Source: Agapanthus africanus (taxonomy: Eukaryota; Streptophyta; Magnoliopsida; Asparagales; Amaryllidaceae). Taken from it: a stretch of 64,000 nucleotides of DNA. A model generated the notes under the pieces. It was not told the origin of the DNA. It saw nothing but the letters and a program-made list of their open reading frames with translations, and searched no databases. Each line of letters begins with the position of its first letter. Position 1 is the first letter of the stretch. The stretch is from positions 756,283,632 through 756,347,631 of the forward strand of contig CM057340.1 of the NCBI GenBank assembly GCA_030015575.1, written 5' to 3'. Both the position numbers and the translations under genes were made by a program. Of this stretch, positions 1-13,512 are shown piece after piece.

Positions 1-373
1 AGACTTGAACGTAACGAGACAAAGTGTTCTACTCATTCTCTACTTCATCTTGGTCGTCTCTTTTAGCAAACTTGACGACCGAGTTGCCTCGGTTCAGAGG
101 CGGAAGCCCGTTTAAAGATCCATCGACGTGGTGCCACCTGGACGAGAAGACTGGAGATTCAGGAGATCGGAGCAGCCGCAACAAAGCGTGGGATGATGGT
201 TGAAGACCGAAGGACTCGGATCGTTCGGTATAACAATTCTACCCACTTTGTAATTTGTTAGTTTAGCTTTAATGGCAGATCCGGGTTGTAGTACGCGATA
301 GCGCCAGTTGTAAAAAGTTTTTGTTCCGCATTTGGCGTCTGTTAGACGGCCGGGACGCTACCGTGGACTTACA
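1..373 (+). repeat. 5' LTR of the outer Copia element (3' part only)
   Basis: This stretch matches 18639-19011 at about 98% and ends in ...TTACA directly before the primer-binding site. It is the end of a roughly 2.1-kb LTR whose start lies before the window. Confidence 0.9.
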
Positions 374-2519
374 GTGGTATCAGAGACTCACCATTAAGCT
401 ATACAAACTTGTGCTAACACGTTTAAAAGATCGATCGAACGGAATTTCCGAAATCGCAATTTTATGCACACTGAGTTTCTGTCGATTTTTCAAAGGGCCT
501 AAAAATAATTTTTCATATCACAGATAAGCGTGCAGGGTTTTCTAAGCATACTGGAAAAGGTTGGGCACGTGATCCCATAAGAGCACCGCGGATACGCGGT
601 TAAACCTAGGGTTTGACCGCGGAACCACGGCGCTTCAGTGGGAACAGTGCTTCAGTTTTTTCCAGAGAGCTTCTATGTGGAAATTGTGGTTTTTGATATA
701 CTTCTTTTAGGCCCAGATTTTATTACTGTACAGCAGATGTACGTGGGGCCCACTCCGGGAAATTTTGTCGATCGAAATTTTAAATTTGTTAGTATACAGT
801 ACTTACTTTATATCTCCGATCGGGAATGTCATTTGATCGGTAAACCGCGTCTAATTGCTATAGTTCTCTTAGACGGGTTTGCGAACGTGACATTCGCGTT
901 GATGTTCTCTGTTGTGCTGTGATGTTGCGGATTTGTCATGGTGGATAGCAGCATGCAATGATAGTACAGTTTGGATTTATTTGTACATTTGATATTGCGG
1001 GGCGAGCGTCCAACATGTGGACTGCCGTCACTGCCTGTTGTATAATATTCTTTTGGGGCACGACCGGGTTGAGGTCGATGTACCCGTTGTACATATTTTT
1101 ATTTCTGTACTAGGTTTATCCCGCGAAGGAGTGGACGGATAGCCGGGTTCTGGAGGGCAACGGGTCCGTATCTCATGGCTTTGAGAGGCAAAGGGACCTC
1201 ACTCTAGAATTGGCAGACTATTCGCCGCACTCGTAGGGGGTACAGGTTGACCCAAGGAGGGGTGCTCATTTTACCGGATTCCGTGAAGTGTCGGGTGTTC
1301 CATTCACTATGTTGTGGGGACTACCTTACTTCAGGTTTTGGCGGGTAACTTTCCGCACCCGTAGGGGTCTAGGTTTCATTGCACAGGCTATCTACACGAC
1401 CAGGGGAACGTCGGTTTTCAGCAGCGGCTCTGTGAAACCCGGGGATCCCAGATTATCTGTATTGTTCTGTGATACTTATTACTTTTCTGTAATGTTGCAT
1501 ATTATCACGCCTGGAGCGATTATTGTATATTGGTATATATACTATTAGATGTTGTATATGTTTTACATCCGCGCTAGTCCAGCCCCCGCTCTGTTGTTAG
1601 TTAAGTAACCTAACGGGTGATGACGGGACCCAGTGACGAATGCGGATGGCATATACGTACATTTTATTTTCGTTCTTTTCTGGTGTGATTGATTGATGGG
1701 ACTGCATTGATTCTTATCAATGCAAGGATAAAACATACCTATATTTGATGTTGTTGGAACAAATTTTAAAAAGGTGTTATTACAAAGATGTTTCCTTTTG
1801 TTTTGCATAGTGATTTCAGTTAGAATATCCCGCACCTCATTCGACGAGGCAAGGGCCGAGATCCCTTCACCGGGAGTGACCCCTTGGGCAGAAGTTTACG
1901 TCAAGGTAATAACTTCAATATAGTCGATTACAAGTTGCTTTGCATCTCGGTATTCAGTTGGAATATCCTGCACCTCATTCCACAAGGAAAGATCCGAGAT
2001 CCCTTCACCGGGAGTGACCTCTTTAGCAAAACGTTTTCGCCACTATATTTTTATAAAAAGCTATCAGTTTCCTTCAACGAGATCAAGTTCATTACTTTAA
2101 AGGTTTTTCGCCAAAAACCAGCCGTAGCCCTCCGTCATTTCTTATGGATGGTCAGTAGTATTCAAGCTATGTTTGTTTGGCCAAAGTCAAGACATAGTGC
2201 TTGGTAGCTGCTGGGTATTCATCTGTTGCGTAGATAGATGCGTTGGTTTGGGACAGTCGTATTACCTTATTGGCCAAAATCAAGGGTATGTACGGGTGGG
2301 TTCAAATTACCCTGGATGATTACGGGTAGAACTTGGCATGTGACTTATGATGGGTTGGCCAAAGTCACGATCATAAGAGCATGGGGCAAAAAAAATCAAT
2401 ATCGGGAGTTTCAAATATACAGGAAACTTGCCAAGCATGCGCATACTTTCTGGAGTGTGATAACTTGAGTGGCTTCCATCGAGTTATCATGCGATGAGAG
2501 TTGGATCCCGATTCTCACC
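374..2519 (+). other. Left part of the Copia interior, non-coding, with short repeats
   Basis: No convincing coding region is present. At 1812-1900 and 1951-2035 an approximately 85-bp segment is repeated about 138 bp apart (shared words GAATATCC and GAGATCCCTTCACCGGGAGT). The word TTGGCCAAA(G/A)TCA recurs at about 2179, 2271 and 2356. The stretch stops at the target duplication of the nested LARD (GATGA, 2520-2524). Confidence 0.6.
375..388 (+). other. Primer-binding site of the outer Copia element
   Basis: TGGTATCAGAG, complementary to the 3' end of plant initiator methionine tRNA, lies one base after the end of the left LTR. This placement fixes the LTR border and the plus orientation. 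Confidence 0.85.
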
Positions 2520-2524
2520 GATGA

Positions 2525-5500
2525 TGTAACGTGTTAAAAATGATTAAATAAATAATTAAATGAATAAAAGTGTTTAAGTGAATTTTAGGATTTTCGGTAA
2601 AGTAAAATGTATTTTTCGTAAAACCAAACCGTGATTGTTTTCATTATAATTTTTTAAAATATCTATTTTAATTATGAAATTACTAGTAAATGGTGTTTAT
2701 TTAGCCACTTATAAATTTTTAGTTTAATAAAAAAAATTCCTAAATTAATTATTTTAATTATTAACATAAGCTTTATTTTTACACTAAATTAGTGTAAATT
2801 ACAAATTTGAATGGTTTTAATTTGTAAAAATGAACCATGGCATATTAGAATTTAGTGTGTATCATGCAAAAATTATTTGCAAATTTTTCCTAATTTCTAG
2901 AGCTTTCTTGAGTTGCTATAGTAAATAAATAAATAAATAATTAATTAAAGCATGAAAAGACTTTATGTGATGTTTTCTCCTCTTGAAAGTTCTACACACT
3001 TTCACACTCACTTCTTTCCCTCCCTCACCTCACCAAGGCCGGCCACAAACCTCCCATGGCTGCCCCCCCCCATTTTCCACCTCATTTTGTTCAAAATTCA
3101 TCAAAAATACTTCAAAAATTCAATTAAAATTCCACAAAATCCTAATTTCTTCATACCCTTTATTCTCTACCCTTCTTTATATGGATTTTGGAGTGGAAAA
3201 GCATGTATTTTGGAGGCTCATTTCTTGTTGGGATTTCATATTTTGGGAGATATAATTTCTCTCTTTTGATTTATTGTTATTAGATGATCATTTAAGCTTA
3301 ATTAGATTTAATGAATTAATTCTATGTTTTTTTAAAAAAAATGCAAGTTAGGGTTGTAAATTCAAGTTAGGGTTTTTAATAATTAATTAGTGTTATAATA
3401 GTTAGTTTAACACTTTTAGAATTGGAAAATATTGCATGGTTGTTAAATTGTAAAATTTTCATTTAAAATTGTTTTAAATAAGGAAATTAGCTAACTAGAT
3501 TTTTCTAAAATGTGTTTGTGGGTAATATAAAATTCCAATTAAAATTGCTATCATTAGATTGTAGTTTTAGTGAGAGTATTAGCATGTAAATGGAAAGAAA
3601 AACTTAGTTTGATCACTAGATTACTTTGAGAATTGGAAAATACTAATAAAATGCTATTATTTTGTAAACTAGATTTTGAAAATTCCTAAATAAATGAAAT
3701 TAAAAATATAATTTATGGTTTCATTAAATCATTATCATCATGAATTGTGGTTTAATACATTAATTCATGCAAAATCATGTTTTGTGGTGGAATTGTGGTA
3801 TTTTGCTTGAAAAATGTTAAAATTGTTAAATGTTGCAAACTAGAAATTTCAAATTAATATAAATTTGTGTAATAAAAATATAGTAACAGTTTGTATAGTC
3901 TAGTTATGCTATGTAATGAGTTTTATAACTATTGGTTTCATTTAAATGTCAAGTTTTGATGAAAAACGGTAAATTAGCAATTTCGGTTTTTACGAAATTG
4001 GGCGGTTTGATGGATTTTAGGGTTTCGATGGATTTAATCGTGTTTTATGGTATAAGTAATGTGTTTTAAAACTACAAGTTATTTGATGATGTTATCTCGA
4101 TCCATCGGAGTTTGTACGCCGATATCGAGCGGTATTTGGTTCTTTTGAGTGGACGGGACATAAGTTTTAACCTATGCTTGCTCCTTTAGATCGTTTGACT
4201 TTCGTATGTGATTCAGTTTACGATGCTGTTTATATGTTTGCGTCTAGGTACCCCCCCCTACGTGGACTGCGGGCAATGAAGAGGAGGATGGCGACACCGT
4301 CTTCAGCAGACATGGACCAGGTGAGTAGATGTATATCTACGGGGGGAAGTCGGGTGGATGGCGTTTAGCACCCCCGCAACGTAGAATAGGAATAGTGCTT
4401 ATTGACATTAGGAAACCAGATGTGACCCTAGATTCTTAATCAGTAGGACCCTAGTATTGACCCTAGGCTGGACTAGACTGATTTAGGAAAACCATATCAG
4501 AGGATGAGTACCTTGGAAGAGGTTCGTAGGTTTCAGATAGAAACACACACACGCACACACTGAAACTCGACATGGGGTATACGTGTGTGTGTATATATAT
4601 ATAAAACTAGGTATAGGTGTATATATATATACAACACGTATATGGGATTCATTGATGTGATATGATATCTGAGGTATGATGAAACAGTATAACTGAGCTT
4701 GATGCCGTGATTCTTGACTATACAGTCGTATTAAAGTGTTAGCGGATCATTAGAGAATGAGATAATGAACATGAATATATAAATTATAAAGGGTGGTGGT
4801 GATATTGAGGTACATGGGACGCTAAAATAGTACCTGGGCTGTAGCTTGTGACTGATCACGATATGATATATGTATGACTTGATTACGACATCATATAGGT
4901 GTGACCTGATGTCGATATCGTATAGGTGTGACTTGATGACGATAAGATATCGGTATAATTTAATCACAATATGACACATGTGACATGATATTTCTGAGGA
5001 TATACTAAGGATTATTCTATGATGGCAATGATATACGATTGATGTATGCGATTATAGTTTAGAACCTTGATCATGAGATGTGTTGATGATGACATTATAC
5101 GAATGATGAAACACCTAGGAGATACTTGACCCGTACCCCGATATTGGGATGCCGTACGATGGATTTTACCGTACGAGACCTAGATATGATGATTGATCCA
5201 CACTCTTGGTTCGAGGAAGCCGTACTACGTACGTGACGCTTTTGAGGCTGGATCGCCGACTATTAGAGATATTGGTTCAGACCTTAGGTAGATGCTTGTT
5301 TCTTATTGACCAGTTTCTTAGGTTAGTTCCTTAGGATATTAGATGGACACTAGTTTAGGTTCGACTCACATAGTGGTAGTTGTACTCGTATTTCGCAGAG
5401 GAGTGGATAATGCACATCTGTATTTACATTCATACTGTAATCATCATGGTGCATGTTCTTACATATGTTGCTATAATCAGTATAAACCTTACCTGTTAGG

Positions 5501-7106
5501 ACACCAGCACCATTACCGATGATGCGCATATTCCACGCACACTTATTTGCCGGTTCACACACATCATCATCGGTAATTGCTATGTCACGTACACTTTAGA
5601 TCATATTATCTTTTATTGATAGAATCAGTTAACCACTAAACCGATAAAATATTGTGATTTCTCTCTTATGTTAGTATAAGACATGATATTTATTACTTAG
5701 ATATTCATGCATTCATATTTTCATGTTATCGCGCAGTATTATGGGCATATGCCGACACTTATCATATACTTACTCATGATTTTGAGATTTGGATTTCTAT
5801 GAGATTTCTGGATTTTTGGGGAAAACCGCAAAAATATATAAAAACTTCTCTCTCTCTCCTCTTCTCTTTTTAAAATAAGATGCGGTTTTCTCGTGATGTA
5901 TGTGTCGTCCACCATGAGATTTCATGTTTTCTATTGGATTTCGAGACCCGATTCGAGGAGTGGATGAACCGTCTCGGGTACATGGTGGGCCCGGTATGGT
6001 ACCCCGGGGCAAGAAGATCGAGTTGTAGACGATGAGCCTGGCAGGGGAAGGCTACCTACCGGTGATGTCTGGCACGGCGGATATCCGGAGGATACCGACC
6101 GTTGTCGTGAGATTTGATGATATGGGCCGATCCGGACTGACGGAGCTCGAGATATTGAGACTTGAGATTACATGTGTTGTGTCGATGTTTGACACGGATT
6201 TCCATGGATTTCATTATTGAGATTTCAGATTCTTATACACATTCTACTATGATAACAGATAAAGATTTCTTATACATATATATCTGGATTTCAGGATTTG
6301 TTACTTTACATTCATGGTGCATGCATTTCATTCATATGACATAGTATTATATGAGGTACTGACACGACACGGAGTAGTTGCATTTACACGTAGTATTACC
6401 CTGCTATTACTAGATGTTTGGGATATAGTAGTGTGTTATTATGACCTAGGATAGCGCCGTGCATTCGATTTCTTTTCGTAGATGTCTTCTACTCACGAGT
6501 TGGCAACTCACCCCCGTTGTGCCAAATTCTTTACAGGTTCGATGTACAGGTTTCCGTGGCAGCTTGTTGGCACATCTTTTCTTCAGGGTGATTTGCACGG
6601 TAGGTTGGTTCACTTGTATCCGAACCACCATTGTACTTTTATTCATTCATTTGTATCTAGTAAGCTCCATCAACCATATTTGTATTACTTGATAAGTTAT
6701 TGGACCAGTCTTTCATTTCGACCTTAGAGTCGCGCATGTATTATTCTGATCTGGTGGTTTTGTTTTCTTTTGAGTTTTGAGCCTCGCCTACTGGCGTTGT
6801 ATATTATTGTGATTTTTGTGGTTGTCTCCGCCTGTTGGCGTTGAGCTAGCACCCGTTGGGGATGTTTTTTATTGTTTATGTATATTATACTTGTTGTACC
6901 CGTTTGGGGCCAGTTTTTACAGAGGAGACTCTGCCGAAATTTTTGGTAAAATCTGCTGATGTTTTTATACTTGTTTTCTTTTCTTTTCTTTTTTTTCTTC
7001 TTTTATGGTTTAGATTTCTGGGCTTCGGCTTACTTAGGTTACGTGGCGCCTCTAGACGCTTCGTAATCTAAGTGCCGGTCATGTTCCGTACTTTCGGGTC
7101 GTGACA
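2525..7106 (+). repeat. 5' LTR of the LARD-like element (4582 bp)
   Basis: Begins TGTAACG and ends GTGACA, directly before the primer-binding site. The first third is very AT-rich and includes a CT-rich block near 2985-3060. AC/TA-rich microsatellites lie at about 4545-4635. All short open frames in it recur in the other LTR about 6.4 kb downstream and show no protein similarity I recognise. Confidence 0.93.
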
Positions 7107-8926
7107 AAATTGGTATCAGAGCGCTAGGTTTAACCCTGTATAAGTCTAGGTGACCCTTGGTTGATGGAGTAGGCGATTTAGGTAGAGTAACGTACCGTGG
7201 GTATGGTCCGCGGCATACTTACGATACGCTACTCTACTTAAGGAGCCTTAGCATGTACATTTGTTTGCACCGTATTTCATTCGTTCCTTTGATCTATCTT
7301 CGTCGATGTCGGAGGGTGGTTCTGTTACCACGGACGCACGGGCAGAGGGAGCTGCGGCTCAAATGCGATAACCATTAGAGTATTGGTTATTCTTGAGGAT
7401 TGAAGCATTACTTAGCGTGCGGACGAAGGGTATTCACATGCCGTCCGGATGAAGTTAAAGGGTTCGAACGATTATCAGAAAACCATTTTCCCAAGTTTAA
7501 AGTATTCGGAAGAACATGCTGGTATTTCGATGGACCCTCTAGAAGAATGAAACCCTAACTCGACATAATGACCACGAGAACGCCCTTGAACCTTAGGGTT
7601 TACGGCAGTTTCGCAGTGTCATTAGTGAGGCTTGGGTTTGCCCTTCTACGGCTGGATCATCGATGCTGGGGTATGTACCGGATATTTTTAAACTGTACTT
7701 GAGTGTTGAGCTCTCGGGGAATTATGGGATTTTGATGGATCGATCGAAAAGTTTAATGTAGTCCGGATATCAAGTGAAGGGATCGACTATGTGGGAGACT
7801 CTAGACATGAGTATTGCCGTTGGTAGCGCAGTCAGCACACCTATGAAAGAACAAGTTCGAAGCAGTCGACATCAGAGGAAAGAGGCGCACATTGACGATA
7901 GTGTTTACGATTGTGATTTAGTGATTTGAATTTCCTATTTTCGTTGATTGGATTTTTGTATTTTGAGGACTTTGTTCTACGATTGGTATTTCCTGTGTGT
8001 ACCTTCATTCTATCGGTGTTTCATATATCAGTTGTATTGATGTGGTTTAGTACGCACCCAGTACCCTTGATTTGGTTTTATATATTTTGAGATTTTTGAT
8101 TTGATTTCGTGCATAGGGGTTACACATGATTTTGACATATGTTTTGACTTAGTTTTCATGCATTTTTGTACTGTGATTTTGATTTTGATATTCGAGGTAT
8201 GTTTTCGTGCACCATGTGCACCTGATTAGGATTCTTGCGCATACTTGGCGCACTTGATGCGATTTTGTGCACACCAGATACACTAAATCGGGATTTTGTG
8301 CAGATTAGATGCACCTGATATTGTGTCGTGCACGCCCGTTGCACTTGACAGATGTTTTTGGTGCACACCTGTTGCACTTAGTTTTGTTTTGTGGGTATTC
8401 ATGGTATCTGTAATTGGTTTCGATTTCAGTGCGCACCGGACGCACATGACATTTTATTGATGTGATTGGGATTGATTTTAGTTTGAGCAGTATGTTTTCC
8501 TAATTATTATTATTGATTTAGTAACCAGGAGGGATGTGTATGTTAAATAAACGATATATATATATATATAGTTATTTTTTTAAAATTAAACGTCCGTTAC
8601 TTATGCCGTGACACGTGCATTGCACGGCGATTTTCAAGAGGGGTTTTTGTATGCTTCTTTATTATGATGATTCAGCGATTTTACTAGGATGCGAACTATA
8701 TATAAGTTATAGATTTATGTATATTATGATGGTTTTCATATTGAGTTTTGATATTTTATTCTCGCCATAACTCCGATGATTGCGTTATGCTTGACGGAGT
8801 TGATTTTTGTTATGTATTGATGATTTCGGAGCCCCGACGATTTGAATGTTTTGCTAAATGTTTTAGTATTTGGAGGGGGAGTTTTAATTTAAATTCGGGG
8901 ACCGAATTTATAAAAGGGGGGAAAAT
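7107..8926 (+). other. Interior of the LARD-like element (PBS, non-coding, PPT)
   Basis: The primer-binding site TGGTATCAGAGC is at 7111-7122 and the polypurine tract at 8912-8926. A short reading near 7304-7375 faintly resembles the start of a plant Gypsy gag; nothing longer is coding. The part at 8170-8450 is a cluster of GTGCAC-type words, listed separately, and a TA microsatellite lies at 8556-8570. Confidence 0.8.
8170..8450. repeat. Cluster of GTGCAC / TGCAC words
   Basis: Roughly ten occurrences of GTGCA(C/G), TGCAC or GCGCAC lie in 280 bp, usually paired 10-14 bases apart (GTGCACCATGTGCACC, GTGCACACCTGTTGCAC, GTGCGCACCGGACGCAC). It is a degenerate repeat with units of about 35 bp. 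Function unknown. Confidence 0.6.
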
Positions 8927-11900
8927 TGTAACGTGTTAAAAATGATTAAATAAATAATTAAATGAATAAAAGTGTTTAAGTGAATTTTAGGATTTTCGGT
9001 AAAGTAAAATGTATTTTTCGTAAAACCAAACCGTGATTGTTTTCATTATAATTTTTTAAAATATCTATTTTAATTATGAAATTACTAGTAAATGGTGTTT
9101 ATTTAGCCACTTATAAATTTTTAGTTTAATAAAAAAAAATTCCTAAATTAATTATTTTAATTATTAACATAAGCTTTATTTTTACACTAAATTAGTGTAA
9201 ATTACAAATTTGAATGGTTTTAATTTGTAAAAATGAACCATGGCATATTAGAATTTAGTGTGTATCATGCAAAAATTATTTGCAAATTTTTCCTAATTTC
9301 TAGAGCTTTCTTGAGTTGCTATAGTAAATAAATAAATAATTAATTAATTAAAGCATGAAAAGACTTTATGTGATGTTTTCTCCTCTTGAAAGTTCTACAC
9401 ACTTTCACACTCACTTCTTTCCCTCCCTCACCTCACCAAGGCCGGCCACAAACCTCCCATGGCTGTCCCCCCCCCCCCATTTTCCACCTCATTTTGTTCA
9501 AAATTCATCAAAAATACTTCAAAAATTCAATTAAAATTCCACAAAATCCTAATTTCTTCATACCCTTTATTCTCTACCCTTCTTTATATGGATTTTGGAG
9601 TGGGAAAGCATGTATTTTAGAGGCTCATTTCTTGTTGGGATTTCATATTTTGGGAGGTATAATTTCTCTCTTTTGATTTATTGTTATTAGATGATCATTT
9701 AAGCTTAATTAGATTTAATGAATTAATTCTATGTTTTTTTTTTAAAAATGCAAGTTAGGGTTGTAAATTCAAGTTAGGGTTTTTAATAATTAATTAGTGT
9801 TATAATAGTTAGTTTAACACTTTTAGAATTGGAAAATATTGCATGGTTGTTAAATTGTAAAATTTTCATTTAAAATTGTTTTAAATAAGGAAATTAGCTA
9901 ACTAGATTTTTCTAAAATGTGTTTGTGGGTAATATAAAATTCCAATTAAAGTTGATATCATTAGATTGTAGTTTTAGTGAGAGTATTAGCATGTAAATGG
10001 AAAGAAAAACTTAGTTTGATCACTAGATTACTTTGAGAATTGGAAAATACTAATAAAATGCTATTATTTTGTAAACTAGATTTTGAAAATTCCTAAATAA
10101 ATGAGATTAAAAATATAATTTATGGTTTCATTAAATCATTATCATCATGAATTGTGGTTTAATACATTAATTCATGCAAAATCATGTTTTGTGGTGGAAT
10201 TGTGGTATTTTGCTTGAAAAATGTTAAAATTGTTAAATGTTGCAAACTAGAAATTTCAAATTAATATAAATTTGTGTAATAAAAATATAGTAACAGTTTG
10301 TATAGTCTAGTTATGCTATATAATGAGTTTTATAACTATTGGTTTCATTTAAATGTCAAGTTTTGATGAAAAACGGTAAATTGGCAATTTCGGTTTTTAC
10401 GAAATTGGGCGGTTTGATGGATTTTAGGGTTTCGATGGATTTAATCGTGTTTTATGGTATAAGTAATGTGTTTTAAAACTACAAGTTATTTGATGATGTT
10501 ATCTCGATCCATCGGAGTTTGTACGCCGATATCGAGCGGTATTTGGTTCTTTTGAGTGGACGGGACATAGGTTTTAACCTATGCTTGCTCCTTTAGATCG
10601 TTTGACTTTCGTATGTGATTCAGTTTACGATGCTGTTTATATGTTTGCGTCTAGGTACCCCCCCACGTGGACTGCGGGCAATGAAGAGGAGGATGGCGAC
10701 ACCGTCTTCAGCAGACATGGACCAGGTGAGTAGATGTATATCTACGGGGGGAAGTCGGGTGGATGGCGTTTAGCACCCCCGCAACGTAGAATAGGAATAG
10801 TGCTTATTGACATTAGGAAACCAGATGTGACCCTAGATTCTTAATCAGTAGGACCCTAGTATTGACCCTAGGCTGGACTAGACTGATTTAGGAAAACCAT
10901 ATCAGAGGATGAGTACCTTGGAAGAGGTTCGTAGGTTTCAGATAGAAACACACACACGCACACACTGAAACTCGACATGGGGTATATGTGTGTGTGTATA
11001 TATATATAAAACTAGGTATAGGTGTATATATATATACAACACGTATATGGGATTCATTGATGTGATATGATATCTGAGGTATGATGAAACAGTATAACTG
11101 AGCTTGATGCCGTGATTCTTGACTATACAGTCGTATTAAAGTGTTAGCGGATCATTAGAGAATGAGATAATGAACATGAATATATAAATTATAAAGGGTG
11201 GTGGTGATATTGAGGTACATGGGACGCTAAAATAGTACCTGGGCTGTAGCTTGTGACTGATCACGATATGATATATGTATGACTTGATTACGACATCATA
11301 TAGGTGTGACCTGATGTCGATATCGTATAGGTGTGACTTGATGACGATAAGATATCGGTATAATTTAATCACAATATGACACATGTGACATGATATTTCT
11401 GAGGATATACTAAGGATTATTCTATGATGGCAATGATATACGATTGATGTATGCGATTATAGTTTAGAACCTTGATCATGAGATGTGTTGATGATGACAT
11501 TATACGAATGATGAGACACCTAGGAGATACTTGACCCGTACCCCGATATTGGGATGCCGTACGATGGATTTTACCATACGAGGCCTAGATATGATGATTG
11601 ATCCACACTCTTGGTTCGAGGAAGCCGTACTACGTACGTGACGCTTTTGAGGCTGGATCGCCGACTATTAGAGATATTGGTTCAGACCTTAGGTAGATGC
11701 TTGTTTCTTATTGACCAGTTTCTTAGGTTAGTTCCTTAGGATATTAGATGGACACTAGTTTAGGTTCGACTCACATAGTGGTAGTTGTACTCGTATTTCG
11801 CAGAGGAGTGGATAATGCACATCTGTATTTACATTCATACTGTAATCATCATGGTGCATGTTCTTACATATGTTGCTATAATCAGTATAAACCTTACCTG

Positions 11901-13507
11901 TTAGGACACCAGCACCATTACCGATGATGCGCATATTCCACGCACACTTATTTGCCGGCTCACACACATCATCATCGGTAATTGCTATGTCACGTACACT
12001 TTAGATCATATTATCTTTTATTGATAGAATCAGTTAACCACTAAACCGATAAAATATTGTGATTTCTCTCTTATGTTAGTATAAGACATGATATTTATTA
12101 CTTAGATATTCATGCATTCATATTTTCATGTTATCGCGCAGTATTATGGACATATGCCGACACTTATCATATACTTACTCATGATTTTGAGATTTGGATT
12201 TCTATGAGATTTCTGGATTTTTGGGGAAAACCGCAAAAATATATAAAAACTTCTCTCTCTCTCCTCTTCTCTTTTTAAAATAAGATGCGGTTTTCTCGTG
12301 ATGTATGTGTCGTCCACCATGAGATTTCATGTTTTCTATTGGATTTCGAGACCCGATTCGAGGAGTGGATGAACCGTCTCGGGTACATGGTGGGCCCGGT
12401 ATGGTACCCCGGGGCAAGAAGATCGAGTTGTAGACGATGAGCCTGGCAGGGGAAGGCTACCTACCGGTGATGTCTGGCGCGGCGGATATCCGGAGGATAC
12501 CGACCGTTGTCGTGAGATTTGATGATATGGGCCGATCCGGACTGACGGAGCTCGAGATATTGAGACTTGAGATTACATGTGTTGTGTCGATGTTTGACAC
12601 GGATTTCCATGGATTTCATTATTGAGATTTCAGATTCTTATACACATTCTACTATGATAACAGATAAAGATTTCTTATACATATATATCTGGATTTCAGG
12701 ATTTGTTACTTTACATTCATGGTGCATGCATTTCATTCATATGACATAGTATTATATGAGGTACTGACACGACACGGAGTAGTTGCATTTACACGTAGTA
12801 TTACCCTGCTATTACTAGATGTTTGGGATATAGTAGTGTGTTATTATGACCTAGGATAGCGCCGTGCATTCGATTTCTTTTCGTAGATGTCTTCTACTCA
12901 CGAGTTGGCAACTCACCCCCGTTGTGCCAAATTCTTTACAGGTTCGATGTACAGGTTTCCGTGGCAGCTTGTTGGCACATCTTTTCTTCAGGGTGATTTG
13001 TACGGTAGGTTGGTTCACTTGTATCCGAACCACCATTGTACTTTTATTCATTCATTTGTATCTAGTAAGCTCCATCAACCATATTTGTATTACTTGATAA
13101 GTTATTGGACCAGTCTTTCATTTCGACCTTAGAGTCGCGCATGTATTATTCTGATCTGGTGGTTTTGTTTTCTTTTGAGTTTTGAGCCTCGCCTACTGGC
13201 GTTGTATATTATTGTGATTTTTGTGGTTGTCTCCGCCTGTTGGCGTTGAGCTAGCACCCGTTGAGAATGCTTTTTATTGTTTATGTATATTATACTTGTT
13301 GTACCCGTTTGGGGCCAGTTTTTACAGAGGAGACTCTGCCGAAATTTTTGGTAAAATCTGCTGATGTTTTTATACTTGTTTTCTTTTCTTTTCTTTTCTT
13401 CTTTTATGGTTTAGATTTCTGGGCTTCGGCTTATTTAGATTACGTGGCGCCTCTAGACGCTTCGTAATCTAAGTGCCGGTCATGTTCCGTACTTTCGGGT
13501 CGTGACA
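8927..13507 (+). repeat. 3' LTR of the LARD-like element (4581 bp)
   Basis: About 99.5% identical to 2525-7106 and directly preceded by the polypurine tract. It is followed by the right copy of the target duplication, GATGA (13508-13512). Confidence 0.93.
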
Positions 13508-13512
13508 GATGA

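Larger units (their letters stand above)
2525..13507 (+). mobile_element. LARD-like non-autonomous LTR retrotransposon, looks structurally whole
   Basis: Two 4.58-kb LTRs (2525-7106 and 8927-13507) start TGTAACG and end GTGACA. They flank an interior of only 1.8 kb with a primer-binding site (TGGTATCAGAGC, 7111) and a polypurine tract (AAAAGGGGGGAAAA, 8912). The 5-bp target duplication GATGA is perfect (2520-2524 and 13508-13512). I count about two dozen LTR differences by eye, mostly transitions, plus a few homopolymer length changes: about 0.5%. At a commonly used plant rate near 1.3e-8 per site per year that is roughly 0.2 million years. No intact gag or pol is present, so the machinery must have come from a related Gypsy-type element. 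The large-LTR, non-coding design matches large retrotransposon derivatives (LARDs). Confidence 0.93.

Noticed and set aside
2952-3269. Overlapping proline- and histidine-rich frames in the LARD LTR (also at 9386)
   Set aside because: They lie in a CT-rich simple-sequence block of the LTR and differ between copies in homopolymer length.
4731-4979. 82-codon minus-strand frame repeated identically at 11136-11384
   Set aside because: The identity follows from the two copies being LTRs of one young element; no protein similarity.
8170-8450. CRISPR-like array
   Set aside because: The words are short and degenerate with no uniform repeat or spacer lengths, in a plant retroelement.
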